From Paulinella micropora (taxonomy: Eukaryota > Cercozoa > Imbricatea > Euglyphida): a stretch of 55,597 nucleotides of DNA. Where the stretch lies: contig BJOX01000077.1 of the NCBI GenBank assembly GCA_009731375.1, positions 600,668 to 656,264 on the forward strand, given 5' to 3'. The notes under the pieces are model-generated. The model had not been told where the DNA came from. It worked only from the letters and a program-made list of their open reading frames with translations, and made no database searches. Of this stretch, positions 27,192-41,864 are shown in pieces (within the stretch, counting starts at the first letter, position 1; every line of letters starts with the position of its first letter). The translations under genes and the position numbers were made by a program.

Positions 27192-27720
27192 CACCTACCT
27201 ACCTACCTATCCATCCATCTATCTATCTATCTACCTGCCTACCTACCTATCTACCTATACCATCGCTCTGCATTCACCACTAGGGGGCAGGTATGTCGCG
27301 CAAGCAGATGAAACACCTGATTTTTTTTTGCTCATGAGATCAGATGCTATGTACCAATGTACATCTATCTATCTATCTAAGCTATCTGTCTGTCTACCTA
27401 TCTACCAATAAAAATATTAGACTGGATTAGATTAGACTGATTAGATTAGATTAGATTAGAAGATTAGATTAGATTAGATTAGATTAGTCATGCAACACCA
27501 GGGGGTGAAATGATCATATATATATATCATGATATATATAGGGGGGTTTTTAATATATATATATATACTATGATGTATAAATATATATATATATTTATTT
27601 AATTATTTATAACTCAAGTTTATTATTACTATTATTATTAATATTATTAAGTACGCAAACACTCAGTTTCATTAAAAATAATAATGAAAATACTCAGCTG
27701 AAAGTGACACCGGGCCCGTA
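26758..27720. other. Gene-free flank with GATA/GATTA arrays and CTCF-like motifs
   Basis: No gene. It has (CTAT)n with CTAC variants at 27,146-27,260, (GATTA)n at 27,421-27,487 and TA runs at 27,515-27,600. CCACTAGGGGGCAG at 27,277-27,290 and ACACCAGGGGGTG near 27,494 resemble the CTCF core. Both recur in the second tandem unit. Confidence 0.6.
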
Positions 27721-27722
27721 AA

Positions 27723-27992
27723 CTAATTCTTTGTTCTTACTTCGCTTAATCTCTGCCTCCTTGAAGTCGTATTCGGGTAAATAATGGTGTATTTAGGGTA
27801 AATAATTTGCATTGCTGTCAGTGCTTCCTCGTCTGTTGTTGTTTTACTAAATAATAACAAAATAGCATTATGAAAGGCTTTAGATGGCTTCGCATCACTC
27901 GTGAAAAAGTTTGATACAACATTATATATTTTTTGCTCTGTGTCTGCTACGTTTAACTGCTTGATAAATTTTTTATCGTTCTCGTTCCACAT
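27723..27992 (-). pseudogene. Tyrosine recombinase N-terminal fragment
   Basis: It encodes about the first 90 residues from the ATG at 27,992, almost identical to the other copies, then stops at the tandem-duplication junction. All catalytic residues are missing. Confidence 0.85.
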
Positions 27993-28174
27993 TCTGCCCT
28001 GTTGTTGCTTTTGTTTGCTTCGGTTATTGCCCCCCGCCACTCGCTCGCGCTCGTGTCTGCCCCCCGTTGTTCTGCGGGTCGTATGTTATATAATAGACTT
28101 GTTTATTTTGTTTCTTAACGTAAAAAAAGTAAATATTTAATGATACTTTCCCCTTTTTGTGGGGTCTTGTGTTC

Positions 28175-28585
28175 TGATCATTTATGTAGCATAGACAGAT
28201 CTATATGGTATATCATAAAAACAAGCCTTAGAAACATAAAAAAACGACATACGACGTATCAAAAACATACATTGAAAATTATCAAAACATACAAAGACGT
28301 AAAACAAAATATGAAAAAATGAATACTAAGCGCTCTTTTGCCAAAATGACGACAAAAAACATATAAATGAAATTTATATATATTTTATGATAATAAAATA
28401 TGTTTTTTGTCGTCATTTTGGCAAAAGAGCGCTTAGTATTCATTTTTCATATTTTGTTTTACGTCTTTGTATGTTTTGATATTTTTCAATGTATGTTTTT
28501 GATATGTCGTATGTCGTTTTTTTATGTTTCTAAGGCTTGTTTTATGATATACCATATAGACCTGTCTATGCTACATAAATGATCA
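28175..28585. repeat. Palindrome, copy 3
   Basis: A 411-bp copy with arms nearly perfectly complementary; its centre is the reverse complement of copy 1. Confidence 0.9.
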
Positions 28586-29687
28586 TATATATATATGTAT
28601 ATATAACTTCATATATTGGTAGTACTAACTTCAACTTTGTGTAACAGCACCAGAGTCTGTTTATCCTGAATTCGATTAATATTTATTTATTAATAACTTG
28701 CTTTAAATCCTTAAACTTTCAAAAACTAACAGCTACCAGCCTTTTTACGTTCCTAGCCACCCGCCATTCGCCGGTATTTGCGTATGCCGGCCGGACACTG
28801 TCAATTTCCTTTCTCGAATCAGTTCAGTTCACTACTTTTTGAGACAATTCTCGTAAGACATTCTCGCGTTCTCGCTTATTGTCGTATGATATAAATGAAT
28901 AATAAATAACTATTTCTGAAAGAAAATATCAAATGACACACGGTGGAGTGGTCACATTTCACATTTGGGAAAACTTTCCCACTACTGCCTATTTCGGTGT
29001 ACCAACATGTGATCTTAGATGTTCAAACTCAAAGTGCCTCGGAACGAAACCAAAGCACGATCATGATACAAATGCTTTCCTCGCTCACACTACATCACTG
29101 CCAGACTAAGGTGAATCCAAGACTCGTGACTTTCCTGTCAAGTGCATTAATACTCAGGCTGTTGAAGGTCTGACAATCTGAACTGTGACGTCATTAGTTA
29201 ACGTTGCCTCAAGAGCAACGCTCAAACACGCCTCATCCTATTATAGCCCTTGCCCTTGCCCTTCACTTGCCTATTGCCTAGCCTAATCACCAACCTTAAA
29301 GCAAAGGGGCGAGCACGGTCGCTCGTGGTCCCTGTTATTAAATAACTTATTCTTAAAAGTTTCTCTGCGTTGAACGCCATCATTTTGTATCGTCTGATCA
29401 CCTACCGCCTTTCAGAAAATGGTGCTACATAAATATTGAACTGAAAGTTTGTCAACTTAGGATTTGTCGCTTGCTTGGTGCATCGATATAGCCACGTATA
29501 CTACAAGGAATATCGACATTGTCTGAGCGACGGCATAGTATTACTACAAGAAATGATAACGTTCCAACAAATATATAAACATGTATAAATACATGTGATA
29601 ATCACAGTACTGTGATCACAAAGCCATGAATGATATACGCACGCCACGATAGCGAGGCAGTAAAGTGAAGCGAAGACAAACACACTG

Positions 29688-29739
<52 letters not shown>

Positions 29740-30092
29740 CCTACCTACCTATCCATCCATCTATCTATCTATCTACCTGCCTACCTACCTATCTACCTAT
29801 ACTATCGCTCTGCATTCACCACTAGGGGGCAGGTATGTCGCGCAAGCAGATGAAACACCTGATTTTTTTTTGCTCATGAGATCAGATGCTATGTACCAAT
29901 GTACATCTATCTATCTATCTAAGCTATCTGTCTGTCTACCTATCTACCAATAAAAATATTAGACTGGATTAGATTAGACTGATTAGATTAGATTAGATTA
30001 GAAGATTAGATTAGATTAGATTAGATTAGTCATGCAACACCAGGGGGTGAAATGATCATATATATATATCATGATATATATAGGGGGTTTTT
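28586..30092. repeat. Flank of the second tandem unit
   Basis: Repeats 26,044-27,540: the 713-bp flank, the ~700-bp further flank, CTAT and GATTA arrays and the CTCF-like motif (29,819-29,832). No gene. Confidence 0.85.
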
Positions 30093-30102
30093 NNNNNNNN
30101 NN

Positions 30103-30363
30103 AGTCATGCAACACCAGGGGGTGAAGTGTTTCCAGCTTGGTAGCGAAATTCTACTACTCAAAACTGATCAGTGTATATATGACATGAGTCTCAAAACTG
30201 ATCAGTGCATATCTGACAAGGAATGACTCTCGGTGGAAATGCTATGGTCCCAGAGTGAGGTTTTGAGAAGCAACGTGTTTTTAGCCTTTACCTCTGCTGC
30301 ATTCAGAAATAATCATTACGTTTTCAAAGCATTGACTGGAAACAAGGCGGGGGGTCCACTGTT
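30103..30363. other. Gene-free stretch with a short repeat
   Basis: After the gap the CACCAGGGGGTGAA motif appears once more. CAAAACTGATCAGTG(T/C)ATAT occurs twice (about 30,158 and 30,193). Otherwise nothing is recognised. Confidence 0.5.
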
Positions 30364-31061
30364 CTAGCCGTTCAAATCTTGAAAAACCACACAAAGCTCT
30401 TGAGCCCTCGCGGTATTCAAACGTCTAGACAATCTCATTTCTGCCGTCGCGATGCTAAAATCTTCGAATCTTGCAGAAGCCAAAGCATATGAGACGGCGA
30501 GGCGAACGTTGTGGTTACTTTCGCGGGAAATCACCGCGAAAGGTTCGCTGGCCTTGGCGTCGACCCGACTGACTTGTCGATGTTTATGGTGAGGTTGCCG
30601 TCTTACTTTTCCATGTTGATGGTGAGGTTGCGGGGGCTTTGGCAAGGGCTACGCTGCTCCTCTGCCAAAGGAACATTAGGAGCATCGCCACAGCGATCAT
30701 CAAGGGCCGGTTCAGACTGCAGCACTTGTTTTTCCGCTGCTGGCAATTGTTGTTTTGCTTTTTCTGCGCTCGTTACTGCCGGCGGCAGTGACACTGCAGC
30801 GGGTTGTGCATGTGATTGTGCTTGGCGTAGCTGCTGCTGTGCTGACTGTACATGTGGCTGATGCGCTGACTGTACATGCGGCGGTGCATACTGTGTCGGT
30901 TGTGCAGGCTGTATATGTGGCGGTTGTGCTGACTGGCGGCGGTGCATCGGGCTCTGGCATGGCCCACGTAGCTCGGTCAGGCACGCCGGAACACCCGCAT
31001 TGCCTTTTTCCTCTCCAGGAGCCGGCGGGGTCAGATGAGCAAGAAGAGTAAGGGAAGACAA
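30364..31061 (-). pseudogene. Possible host exon(s), frame broken
   Basis: Two open frames on the minus strand overlap in different phases: 31,061-30,603 (Q, P, H and A-rich with HVQSA-type repeats) and 30,645-30,364, whose end (NVRLAVSYALASARFEDF) reads like ordinary protein. GC content and codon use differ from the AT-rich element. A repeated NLTIN segment has an in-frame stop. It could be exon debris or chance in repetitive GC-rich DNA. No family recognised. Confidence 0.25.
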
Positions 31062-31199
31062 GGGAGATACTAGGCGAGGAGACGGAAAGGGAGTTAGCGG
31101 AGACGAGATGCAAGAGCGAGCTGCAGTCAGCTCGAGAGATGATGTGGGGGAGGTAGGCAGCGAGTGGGGGAGAGAGTGAATGTGCCCTTGGCTTGCCTA

Positions 31200-31330
31200 G
31201 ATGCAAGCATGATTTGTATGTATGTATGAATCAGATGTATGTATGTATGCATGTATGTATGTATGTATGTATGCATGTAATGCATGTATGTGTATGTATG
31301 TATGTATGCATGCATGCATGCATTCATGAA
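31200..31330. repeat. (ATGT)n / (ATGC)n microsatellite
   Basis: Tetranucleotide array of TATG and CATG units. The long reading frames through it are by-products of the repeat. Confidence 0.85.
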
Positions 31331-31984
31331 AGCATAAGGTAGGCAGGGGAAGCATGCCCGTATGTCTGTACCCATATCCGTCTGTCTGTTGTTGGTGCCT
31401 GTATGTCTGCAATTATGTCCTCTGTCTGTCTGCTGATGTCTGTATGTCTGTACCTACGTCCCTCTGTCTGTCTGTTGATGTCTGTATGCCGGTATCTATG
31501 TCCATCTGCCTGTCTGTTTCTGTTATGTGTGTTCGCGCGAGGCAAAGATATGTATACATGTCTGTAGTCTGTCTGACTGTGTGTCTCTATGACTATGTCG
31601 TGTATGAATGCACGAGACCTCTCTCTCTCTCTCTCTCTCCTTTTTTTTTTTTTTTTTTTTTTTTTTTCCCTTTTACTATGTCGTGTATGAATGCACGAGA
31701 CGTCTCTCTCTCTCTCTCTCTGCCTCCCTCTTTCTCCCTCTCTCTCTCTCACCGGGGCAAGACGAGCAGATGGGCCACATAACACTCCTCTCTCTCTCTC
31801 CATATTCCCTCCTTCCCTCCCTCTTTCTCTCTCTTCTCGCACTGGGGCAAGAAGAGCAGATAGGTCGCATGACTCTCCACACACCTCTCTCTCCCTCCTT
31901 CCGTCCCTCCCTCCCTCCTTCCCTCTTTACCTCCCTCTTTCTCGCACCGGGGCAAGACGAGCAGATAGGTCGCATGACACCCCA

Positions 31985-34224
<2,240 letters not shown>

Positions 34225-34240
<16 letters not shown>

Positions 34241-34380
34241 TATGTTATGTTATGCTATGTTATGTTAAGTTACGTTATGCTATATTGTGTTATGTAATGT
34301 AATGTAATGTAATGTAATGTTATGTTATGTTGGGTTAAGTTACGTTAGGTTAGGTTATGTCATGTCATGTCATGTTATGT
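34225..34380. repeat. Drifting pentanucleotide array
   Basis: TATGT units grade into TAATG, GTTACGTTAGG and TCATG units. Such graded arrays arise by local slippage with point mutations. Confidence 0.7.
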
Positions 34381-34451
34381 ATGTATGTATGTATGTATGA
34401 GGTAGACAGATATATATATATATATAAATATATACATATATATATATATAT

Positions 34452-34512
<61 letters not shown>

Positions 34513-34850
34513 GCAGTACATGTCTGCCAGTTGCTGCAGGTTTGGTCCTGGGCGGCCGGATGTGAAGTGGAGAGGAAGGGGAGAAGGGGGAAGAGACAGC
34601 AAGGGGACAGGAGAGAGCAAGCGGGGAGAGAAGGGGAAGGTGAGGACGGAGGGAGGAGGGGAGGAGAGAATGGCTGGGGGAGGGGATAAGATGGCTGAGG
34701 GAGGGGACGTCAGCTCGTTGTGATGGCTGGAGGGAGAAGGAGAAGGAGAAGGAGAAGTAGCAGCAAATGGCGTCTTGGAGATATTGTTGTTGTTGTTGTT
34801 GTTGTTGTTGGTCTTCTGTCGGTTCCGGCTCAAGAGCATGGCGTAAGGTG
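34381..34850. other. (GTAT), (TA), (GA) and purine-rich stretch
   Basis: Microsatellites to 34,511, then GGGAGA-rich DNA of low complexity and a (GTT)n at 34,784-34,810. No credible gene. Confidence 0.6.
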
Positions 34851-35015
34851 ACATCATCACGCGCTGAGGTCGTCTGACAGGCAGCGACCTGATAAAGAAT
34901 CAGATGAAAATGATAGCAATAAGAATGGGAGTGATAAGAAGGCGACACCATCATGCGCTGGAGTCGTCTGACAGGCAGGGACCTGAAGGAGACAATCAGA
35001 TGGAAATAATGATAA
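34850..35015. repeat. Direct repeat, two units of ~97 bp
   Basis: GTCGTCTGACAGGCAG(C/G)GACCTGA and flanking bases occur at about 34,869 and 34,966, each followed by a CAGATG(A/G)AAAT segment. Confidence 0.7.
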
Positions 35016-35029
35016 TAACAAAAGTAATA

Positions 35030-35076
<47 letters not shown>

Positions 35077-35193
35077 TAATAATAATAATAATGATAATGA
35101 TAATAGTGCTTCTCTGTCAATGGCTGATGCATTTCTGCACATGCGCCTCCATCGTCTCACCCGTGAGGGGAGTACGAAGAATTGACGATAAGC
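35016..35193 (-). mobile_element. SINE-1 copy, 3' part with (ATT)n tail, cut by gap
   Basis: The (AAT)n at 35,027-35,104 adjoins AGTGCTTCTCTGTCAATGGC, the same junction as in four other copies. The tRNA-like head is not present because an N gap follows. A short head fragment (GGGCTATCACGGTGTCCA) appears at 35,319-35,337 on the other side of the gap. Confidence 0.7.
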
Positions 35194-35364
35194 NNNNNNN
35201 NNNNNNNNNNNNNNNNNNNNNNNNNNNNNNNNNNNNNNNNNNNNNNNNNNNNNNNNNNNNNNNNNNNNNNNNNNNNNNNNNNNNNNCTGTTTAGCAAGTG
35301 TGACTAGGTTTTTTCATCGGGCTATCACGGTGTCCATGATAATGATAATAATAATAATAATAAT

Positions 35365-35723
35365 ACTATATCTGAGGCGTACTGATGCAGCTAATGGCAT
35401 ATCCTCAACGGACATAAGCCTCCAATACCCTTGTTCGAGGTCCTCCACCCCCCCGTGTCAGTCTCTCGCCTGATGATCGGGGCCACCGATGGAGCTCCTG
35501 AGGGCAAGACTGCACTAAGCCGAGGTTATTCCGCAGTCCCAGCAACCTCTTGCAAGACGTCACCGAATGTGCAAGTGCATACACCAAGCGCGATTGCTAG
35601 AGCTCCCTCGAAACCCCACCCATAACAATCTGGTGTCTGCTGGGTCCTGGGCTATCAACCAGCATATGCGGAGTTTAAGATCTTTTACGCGCGCAACGAC
35701 CCTCCTCCCCAGCATCTACCACC
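35365..35723 (+). repeat. Interspersed repeat family 2
   Basis: Family 2 begins with TATATCTGAGGCGTACTGATG directly after (AAT)n. It includes GGGGCCACCGATGGAGCTCC and ends, in full copies, with TTTAGCAAGTGTGACTAGG. Other copies: 41,216-41,380 (reverse), 42,712-42,937, 44,416-44,804, 45,460-45,870, 46,554-46,727. No coding potential or tRNA head seen. It is a short non-autonomous element or a LINE end. Confidence 0.7.
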
Positions 35724-35820
35724 NNNNNNNNNNNNNNNNNNNNNNNNNNNNNNNNNNNNNNNNNNNNNNNNNNNNNNNNNNNNNNNNNNNNNNNNNNNNN
35801 NNNNNNNNNNNNNNNNNNNN

Positions 35821-35834
35821 AACACCTTTCAGGG

Positions 35835-35920
<86 letters not shown>

Positions 35921-35962
35921 TAGGGGCTGCGCCAACACCTGAAAGGATGGTTTGCGGTGCGC

Positions 35963-35997
<35 letters not shown>
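35821..35997. repeat. (AAT)n, then poly-C up to a gap
   Basis: Triplet array to 35,921, then CTAGGGGCTGCGCCAACACC and a run of over 30 C directly against a 487-N gap. Confidence 0.8.
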
Positions 35998-36540
35998 NNN
36001 NNNNNNNNNNNNNNNNNNNNNNNNNNNNNNNNNNNNNNNNNNNNNNNNNNNNNNNNNNNNNNNNNNNNNNNNNNNNNNNNNNNNNNNNNNNNNNNNNNNN
36101 NNNNNNNNNNNNNNNNNNNNNNNNNNNNNNNNNNNNNNNNNNNNNNNNNNNNNNNNNNNNNNNNNNNNNNNNNNNNNNNNNNNNNNNNNNNNNNNNNNNN
36201 NNNNNNNNNNNNNNNNNNNNNNNNNNNNNNNNNNNNNNNNNNNNNNNNNNNNNNNNNNNNNNNNNNNNNNNNNNNNNNNNNNNNNNNNNNNNNNNNNNNN
36301 NNNNNNNNNNNNNNNNNNNNNNNNNNNNNNNNNNNNNNNNNNNNNNNNNNNNNNNNNNNNNNNNNNNNNNNNNNNNNNNNNNNNNNNNNNNNNNNNNNNN
36401 NNNNNNNNNNNNNNNNNNNNNNNNNNNNNNNNNNNNNNNNNNNNNNNNNNNNNNNNNNNNNNNNNNNNNNNNNNNNNNNNNNNNCCCCCCGGACCCCCCC
36501 CTGCCCCGTCGACAGGGTACGTTCAATTGCCGGAGGCACC

Positions 36541-37080
36541 GGCAAGTACTGCTAAAAAACAAGGAAATTTGGCATTCAGGACACTCCCTAACGCAAATAT
36601 TTGCGTGAATTCCAAAGAAATTATATCAGTATCAGCAACGAGTCTGGGGCTAGCCACCCTGCCAATATGAGCTCCCAACTCCTGGTTCCCACAAACCATG
36701 ATTTATTCCGATGGGAGAGCAGAAAATAGGCTAAAAAAACAAGGAAATTTGGCATTCAGGACACTCCCTAACAAAAATATCTGCGTGAATTTCAAAAAAA
36801 CTATATCAGCATCAAGATCCAGTCTGGAGCTAGCCACCCTGTCAATATGAGCTCCCAGGTCCTGGTTCACACAAACCATGATTTATTCCGATTGGGACGC
36901 GAAAAAAAAAGAAGGAATTTTGGCATTCAGGACACTCCCCTAACACAAATATTTGCGTGAATTCCAAAAAATCATATCAGCATCAAGATTGAGTCTAGTG
37001 CTAACTACCCTGCAAATATGAGCTCCGAACTCCTATTCGCTCCGACAAACCATGATTTATTCCGACAGGGGTGCGGAAAT
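36541..37080. repeat. ~175-bp satellite, block 1 (three units)
   Basis: Units are marked by GGCATTCAGGACACTCCC at about 36,571, 36,751 and 36,922, and by AACCATGATTTATTCCGA. Units are 170-181 bp and have diverged. Confidence 0.85.
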
Positions 37081-37166
37081 GGTGGGGGTGGGGGTGGGGT
37101 ACACAGTTTTGATTTTCCCCCCCCCCCCAAACCCCCCAACCCCTTCTCCAACACCTTTCAGAAATG

Positions 37167-37210
<44 letters not shown>

Positions 37211-37230
37211 TTTAATAATAATAATAATAA

Positions 37231-37301
<71 letters not shown>

Positions 37302-37331
37302 ATAATAATAATAATAATGATAATGATGATG

Positions 37332-37371
<40 letters not shown>

Positions 37372-37495
37372 GAAGAAGAAGAATAATAATAATAACTAGG
37401 GGCTGCGCCAACACCTGAAAGGATGGTTTACCGGTGCGCTTCGCGCACCAAACCCCGCCAGCCCCACTTCTTATCACTTTTTGAAGGGCCCCCCC

Positions 37496-37549
<54 letters not shown>

Positions 37550-37552
37550 CCT
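37081..37552. repeat. G/C-rich linker, (AAT)n/(AGT)n array and poly-C
   Basis: It holds the linker with GTGGGGGTGGGG and CCCCCAACCCC, a triplet array with AAT blocks alternating with AGT blocks, then CTAGGGGCTGCGCCAACACC and ~50 C before a 10-N gap. Confidence 0.8.
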
Positions 37553-37739
37553 NNNNNNNNNNGTGCCGCAAAGGGCGCCTGGTGGCAAAAAACCTCAATT
37601 TTCATGTGTGGGTGCCACCCGCGACCAAAACGGGTACGCACAATCACAGGGCTTGGGTTCCCGGGGGGAGGGCACCCCGGACACCCCCTGCCCCATCGAC
37701 AGCGTACGTTCAATCGCCGGAGGCAACGGCAAGTACTGC

Positions 37740-38460
37740 CAAAAAACAAGGAATTTTGGCATTCAGGACACTCCCCTAACGCAAATATTTTTGTGAATTC
37801 CAAAAAAATTATACCAGCATCAAGATCGAGTCTGGGGCTAGCCACCCTGCCAATATGAGCTCCCAACTCCTGGTTCACACAAACCATGATTTATTCCGAT
37901 AGGAGAGCAGAAAATAGGCCAAAAAAACAAGGAATTTTGGCATTCAGGACACTCCCCTAACGCAAATATTTGCGTGAATTCCAAAGAAACTATGTCAGCA
38001 TCAAGATCGAGTCTGGGGCTAGCCACCCTGTCAATATGAGCTCCCAACTTCTCCTGGTTCACACAAACCATGATTTATTCCGATAGGAGAGCAGAAAATA
38101 GGCTAAAAAAACAAGGAATTTTGGCATTCAGGACACTCCCTAACGCAAATATTTGCGTGAATTCCAAAGAAATTATATCAGTATCAACATCGAGTCTGGG
38201 GCTAGCCACCCTGTCAATATGAGCTCCCAACTCCGCCTGGTTCACACAAACCATGATTTATTCCGATTGGGGTGCGAAAAAAGAAGGAATTTTGGCATTC
38301 AGGACACTCCCCTAACGCAAATATTTGCGTGAATTCCAAAAAAATCATATCAGCATCAAGATCGAGTCTAGGGCTAACCACCTTGCAAATATGAGCTCCG
38401 AACTCCTCCTCGTTCCGACAAACCATGATTTATTCCGACAAGGGTGCGGAAATGGTGGGT
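37740..38460. repeat. ~175-bp satellite, block 2 (four units)
   Basis: Unit marks at about 37,758, 37,939, 38,123 and 38,293. The block is preceded by the CCCGGGGGGAGG...CGTCGACAG segment and followed by the same G-rich linker and AAT array as block 1. Confidence 0.85.
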
Positions 38461-38538
38461 GGGTGGGGGTGGGGTACACAATTTTCATTTTACCCCTCCC
38501 CCCAAACCCCCCACCCCCTTGACCAACACCTTTCAGGG

Positions 38539-38572
<34 letters not shown>

Positions 38573-38578
38573 TAATAC

Positions 38579-38614
<36 letters not shown>

Positions 38615-38660
38615 TAATAATAATGATAATAATAATGATAATAATAATGATAATAATAAT

Positions 38661-38786
38661 AGTGCTTCTCTGTCAATGGCTGATGCAAATCTGCACATGC
38701 GCCTCCATCGTCTCGCCCGTGAGGGGAGTACGAAGAATTGACGATAGGCTCTAATGACACCCCCGCACGGGCAGTTCCAACACTTC
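38661..38786 (-). mobile_element. SINE-1 copy, 3' part, cut by gap
   Basis: The (AAT)n at 38,540-38,660 adjoins AGTGCTTCTCTGTC. The body is readable up to GCAGTTCCAACACTTC, where a 656-N gap begins. Confidence 0.75.
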
Positions 38787-39529
38787 NNNNNNNNNNNNNN
38801 NNNNNNNNNNNNNNNNNNNNNNNNNNNNNNNNNNNNNNNNNNNNNNNNNNNNNNNNNNNNNNNNNNNNNNNNNNNNNNNNNNNNNNNNNNNNNNNNNNNN
38901 NNNNNNNNNNNNNNNNNNNNNNNNNNNNNNNNNNNNNNNNNNNNNNNNNNNNNNNNNNNNNNNNNNNNNNNNNNNNNNNNNNNNNNNNNNNNNNNNNNNN
39001 NNNNNNNNNNNNNNNNNNNNNNNNNNNNNNNNNNNNNNNNNNNNNNNNNNNNNNNNNNNNNNNNNNNNNNNNNNNNNNNNNNNNNNNNNNNNNNNNNNNN
39101 NNNNNNNNNNNNNNNNNNNNNNNNNNNNNNNNNNNNNNNNNNNNNNNNNNNNNNNNNNNNNNNNNNNNNNNNNNNNNNNNNNNNNNNNNNNNNNNNNNNN
39201 NNNNNNNNNNNNNNNNNNNNNNNNNNNNNNNNNNNNNNNNNNNNNNNNNNNNNNNNNNNNNNNNNNNNNNNNNNNNNNNNNNNNNNNNNNNNNNNNNNNN
39301 NNNNNNNNNNNNNNNNNNNNNNNNNNNNNNNNNNNNNNNNNNNNNNNNNNNNNNNNNNNNNNNNNNNNNNNNNNNNNNNNNNNNNNNNNNNNNNNNNNNN
39401 NNNNNNNNNNNNNNNNNNNNNNNNNNNNNNNNNNNNNNNNNNGGTTCCCGGGGGGAGGCCCCCCCGGACCCCCCCTTCCCCGTCGACAGGGTACGTTCAA
39501 TTGCCGGAGGTACCAGCAGATCGCAAGTG

Positions 39530-39880
39530 TAAGCTCTGGTGGCACAAAAATCTAAAATCTCTGTTTTTTGTGCCACGCGCCACCAAAACTTTTTTATCTC
39601 CGAAGAGAGCGCACCTAGAGGTGTCGGGTACACCAAACATCAGCCTCAAACTCCCTCGGGTGTGCGCAAACGGCGCCTGGTGGCGCAAAATCCTCGATTT
39701 ACGGGTTGTAGGCCACCCGGCGCCACGATATATATATTTTTGAAGAGAGCTCATCAAGAAGTGTCAGATACACCAAATATCAGCCGCTAACTCCCTCTGG
39801 TGTGCGCAAACGGCGGCTGGTGGCACAAGACCTCAATTTTCAGGTGTGGGTGCCATCCGCGACCAAAACTAGTACGTACA
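39530..39880. repeat. ~150-bp tandem repeat (about two and a half units)
   Basis: GTGTGCGCAAACGGCG(C/G)CTGG and TACACCAAA(C/T)ATCAGCC recur at ~140-150 bp spacing (39,627/39,768 and 39,659/39,801). A related piece lies near 37,563-37,650. It is followed by satellite block 3. Confidence 0.7.
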
Positions 39881-39969
39881 ATCGCCGGGCTGGGGTTCCC
39901 GGGGGGAGGTTCCCCCGGACCCCCCCCTGCCCCGTCGACAGCGTAAGTTCGATTGCCGGAGGCACTGGC

Positions 39970-40690
39970 AAGTACTGCTAAAAAACAAGGAAATTTGGCA
40001 TTCAGGACACTCCCCTAACGCAACTATTTGCGTGAATTCCAAAAAAATTATACCAGCATCAAGATCGAGTCTGGAGCACCCTGCCAATATGAGCTCCCAA
40101 CTCTCCTGGTTCCCACAAACCATGATTTATTCCGATAGGAGAGCAGAAAATAGGCTAAAAAAACAAGGAAATTTGGCACTCAGGACACTCCCCTAACGCA
40201 AATATTTGCGTGAATTTCAAAGAAACTATATCAGCATCAAGATCGAGTCTGGGGCTAGCCACCCAGTCAATATGAGCTCCCAACTCCTCCTGGTTCACAC
40301 AAACCATGATTTATTCCGATAGGAGAGCAGAAAATAGGCTAAAAAAAAAGAATTTTTCGCATTCAGGACACTCCCCTAACGCAAATATTCGCGTGAAATC
40401 CAAAGAAATATATATCAGCATCAACATCGAGTCTGTGGCTAGCCATCCTGTCAATATGAGCTCCCAGGTCCTCCTGGTTCACACAAACCATGATTTATTC
40501 CGACAAGGGTGCGAAAAAAAACTGGGAATTTTGGCACTCAGGACATTCCCCTAACGCAAATATTTGCGTGAATTTCAAAAAAATCATATCAGAGTCAACA
40601 TGGAGTCTGGGGCTAACCACCCTGCAAACATGAACTCCCAACTATTCATCGTTCCCACAAACCATGTTTTATTCCGACAGGGGTGCGGAA
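39970..40690. repeat. ~175-bp satellite, block 3 (four units)
   Basis: Unit marks at about 39,997, 40,177, 40,359 and 40,533, followed by the same G/C-rich linker and a triplet array. Confidence 0.85.
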
Positions 40691-40779
40691 ATGGTGGGTG
40701 GGGGTGGGGGTAGGGGTGAGGTACACAATTTTATTTTCCCCCTCGCCACTAACCCCCCACCCCCTTCTCCAACACATTT

Positions 40780-41215
<436 letters not shown>

Positions 41216-41380
41216 CAGCTCTAGCAACCGCGCTTGGTGTATGCACTTGCACATTCGGTGACGTCTTGCAAGAGGTTGCTGGGACTGCGGAATAACCTCG
41301 GCTTAGTGCAGTCTTGCCCTCAGGAGCTCCATCGGTGGCCCCGATCATCAGGCGAGAGACTGACACGGGGGGGTGGAGGA
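41216..41380 (-). repeat. Family 2 copy, reverse
   Basis: Reverse complement of the middle of family 2 (GGAGCTCCATCGGTGGCC), cut by a 286-N gap. Confidence 0.7.
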
Positions 41381-41687
41381 NNNNNNNNNNNNNNNNNNNN
41401 NNNNNNNNNNNNNNNNNNNNNNNNNNNNNNNNNNNNNNNNNNNNNNNNNNNNNNNNNNNNNNNNNNNNNNNNNNNNNNNNNNNNNNNNNNNNNNNNNNNN
41501 NNNNNNNNNNNNNNNNNNNNNNNNNNNNNNNNNNNNNNNNNNNNNNNNNNNNNNNNNNNNNNNNNNNNNNNNNNNNNNNNNNNNNNNNNNNNNNNNNNNN
41601 NNNNNNNNNNNNNNNNNNNNNNNNNNNNNNNNNNNNNNNNNNNNNNNNNNNNNNNNNNNNNNNNNNAATAATAGTAATAATAATAAT

Positions 41688-41864
41688 AGTGTATCTCCTG
41701 CCAATTGCTGAGCCAAAAGGCCATGTGCATCCAATCCTCCATTCCATAAGGAAAGTCTCCACACTTATCGGTGGAATAAAGGAAGTGACGGCATAGAACA
41801 TTACTCTAGGAGCTTTATACCAATCAGCCCATGGAAAGGGACCGATGGCCTATGTACTCCCTAA
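41688..41864 (+). repeat. Interspersed repeat family 3
   Basis: The sequence from GTATCTCCTGCCAATTGCTG to CTTTATACCAATCAGCCC directly follows (AAT)n and is followed by another (AAT)n. A second copy is at 52,760-52,898. Confidence 0.65.

Larger units (their letters stand above)
25193..30092. repeat. 2.54-kb tandem duplication
   Basis: Sequence 25,193-27,732 is repeated at 27,733-30,092 with a constant offset of 2,535-2,542 bp. Each unit holds the recombinase 5' part, the palindrome, the 713-bp flank and ~960 bp of further DNA with GATA arrays. The second unit ends at a 10-N gap, after which related sequence (AGTCATGCAACACCAGGGGG) continues, so more units may be collapsed. Confidence 0.9.

Noticed and set aside
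35675-36670. Frames of 200-300 codons across N gaps
   Set aside because: Most of their length is unknown bases; the readable ends are poly-C and satellite sequence.
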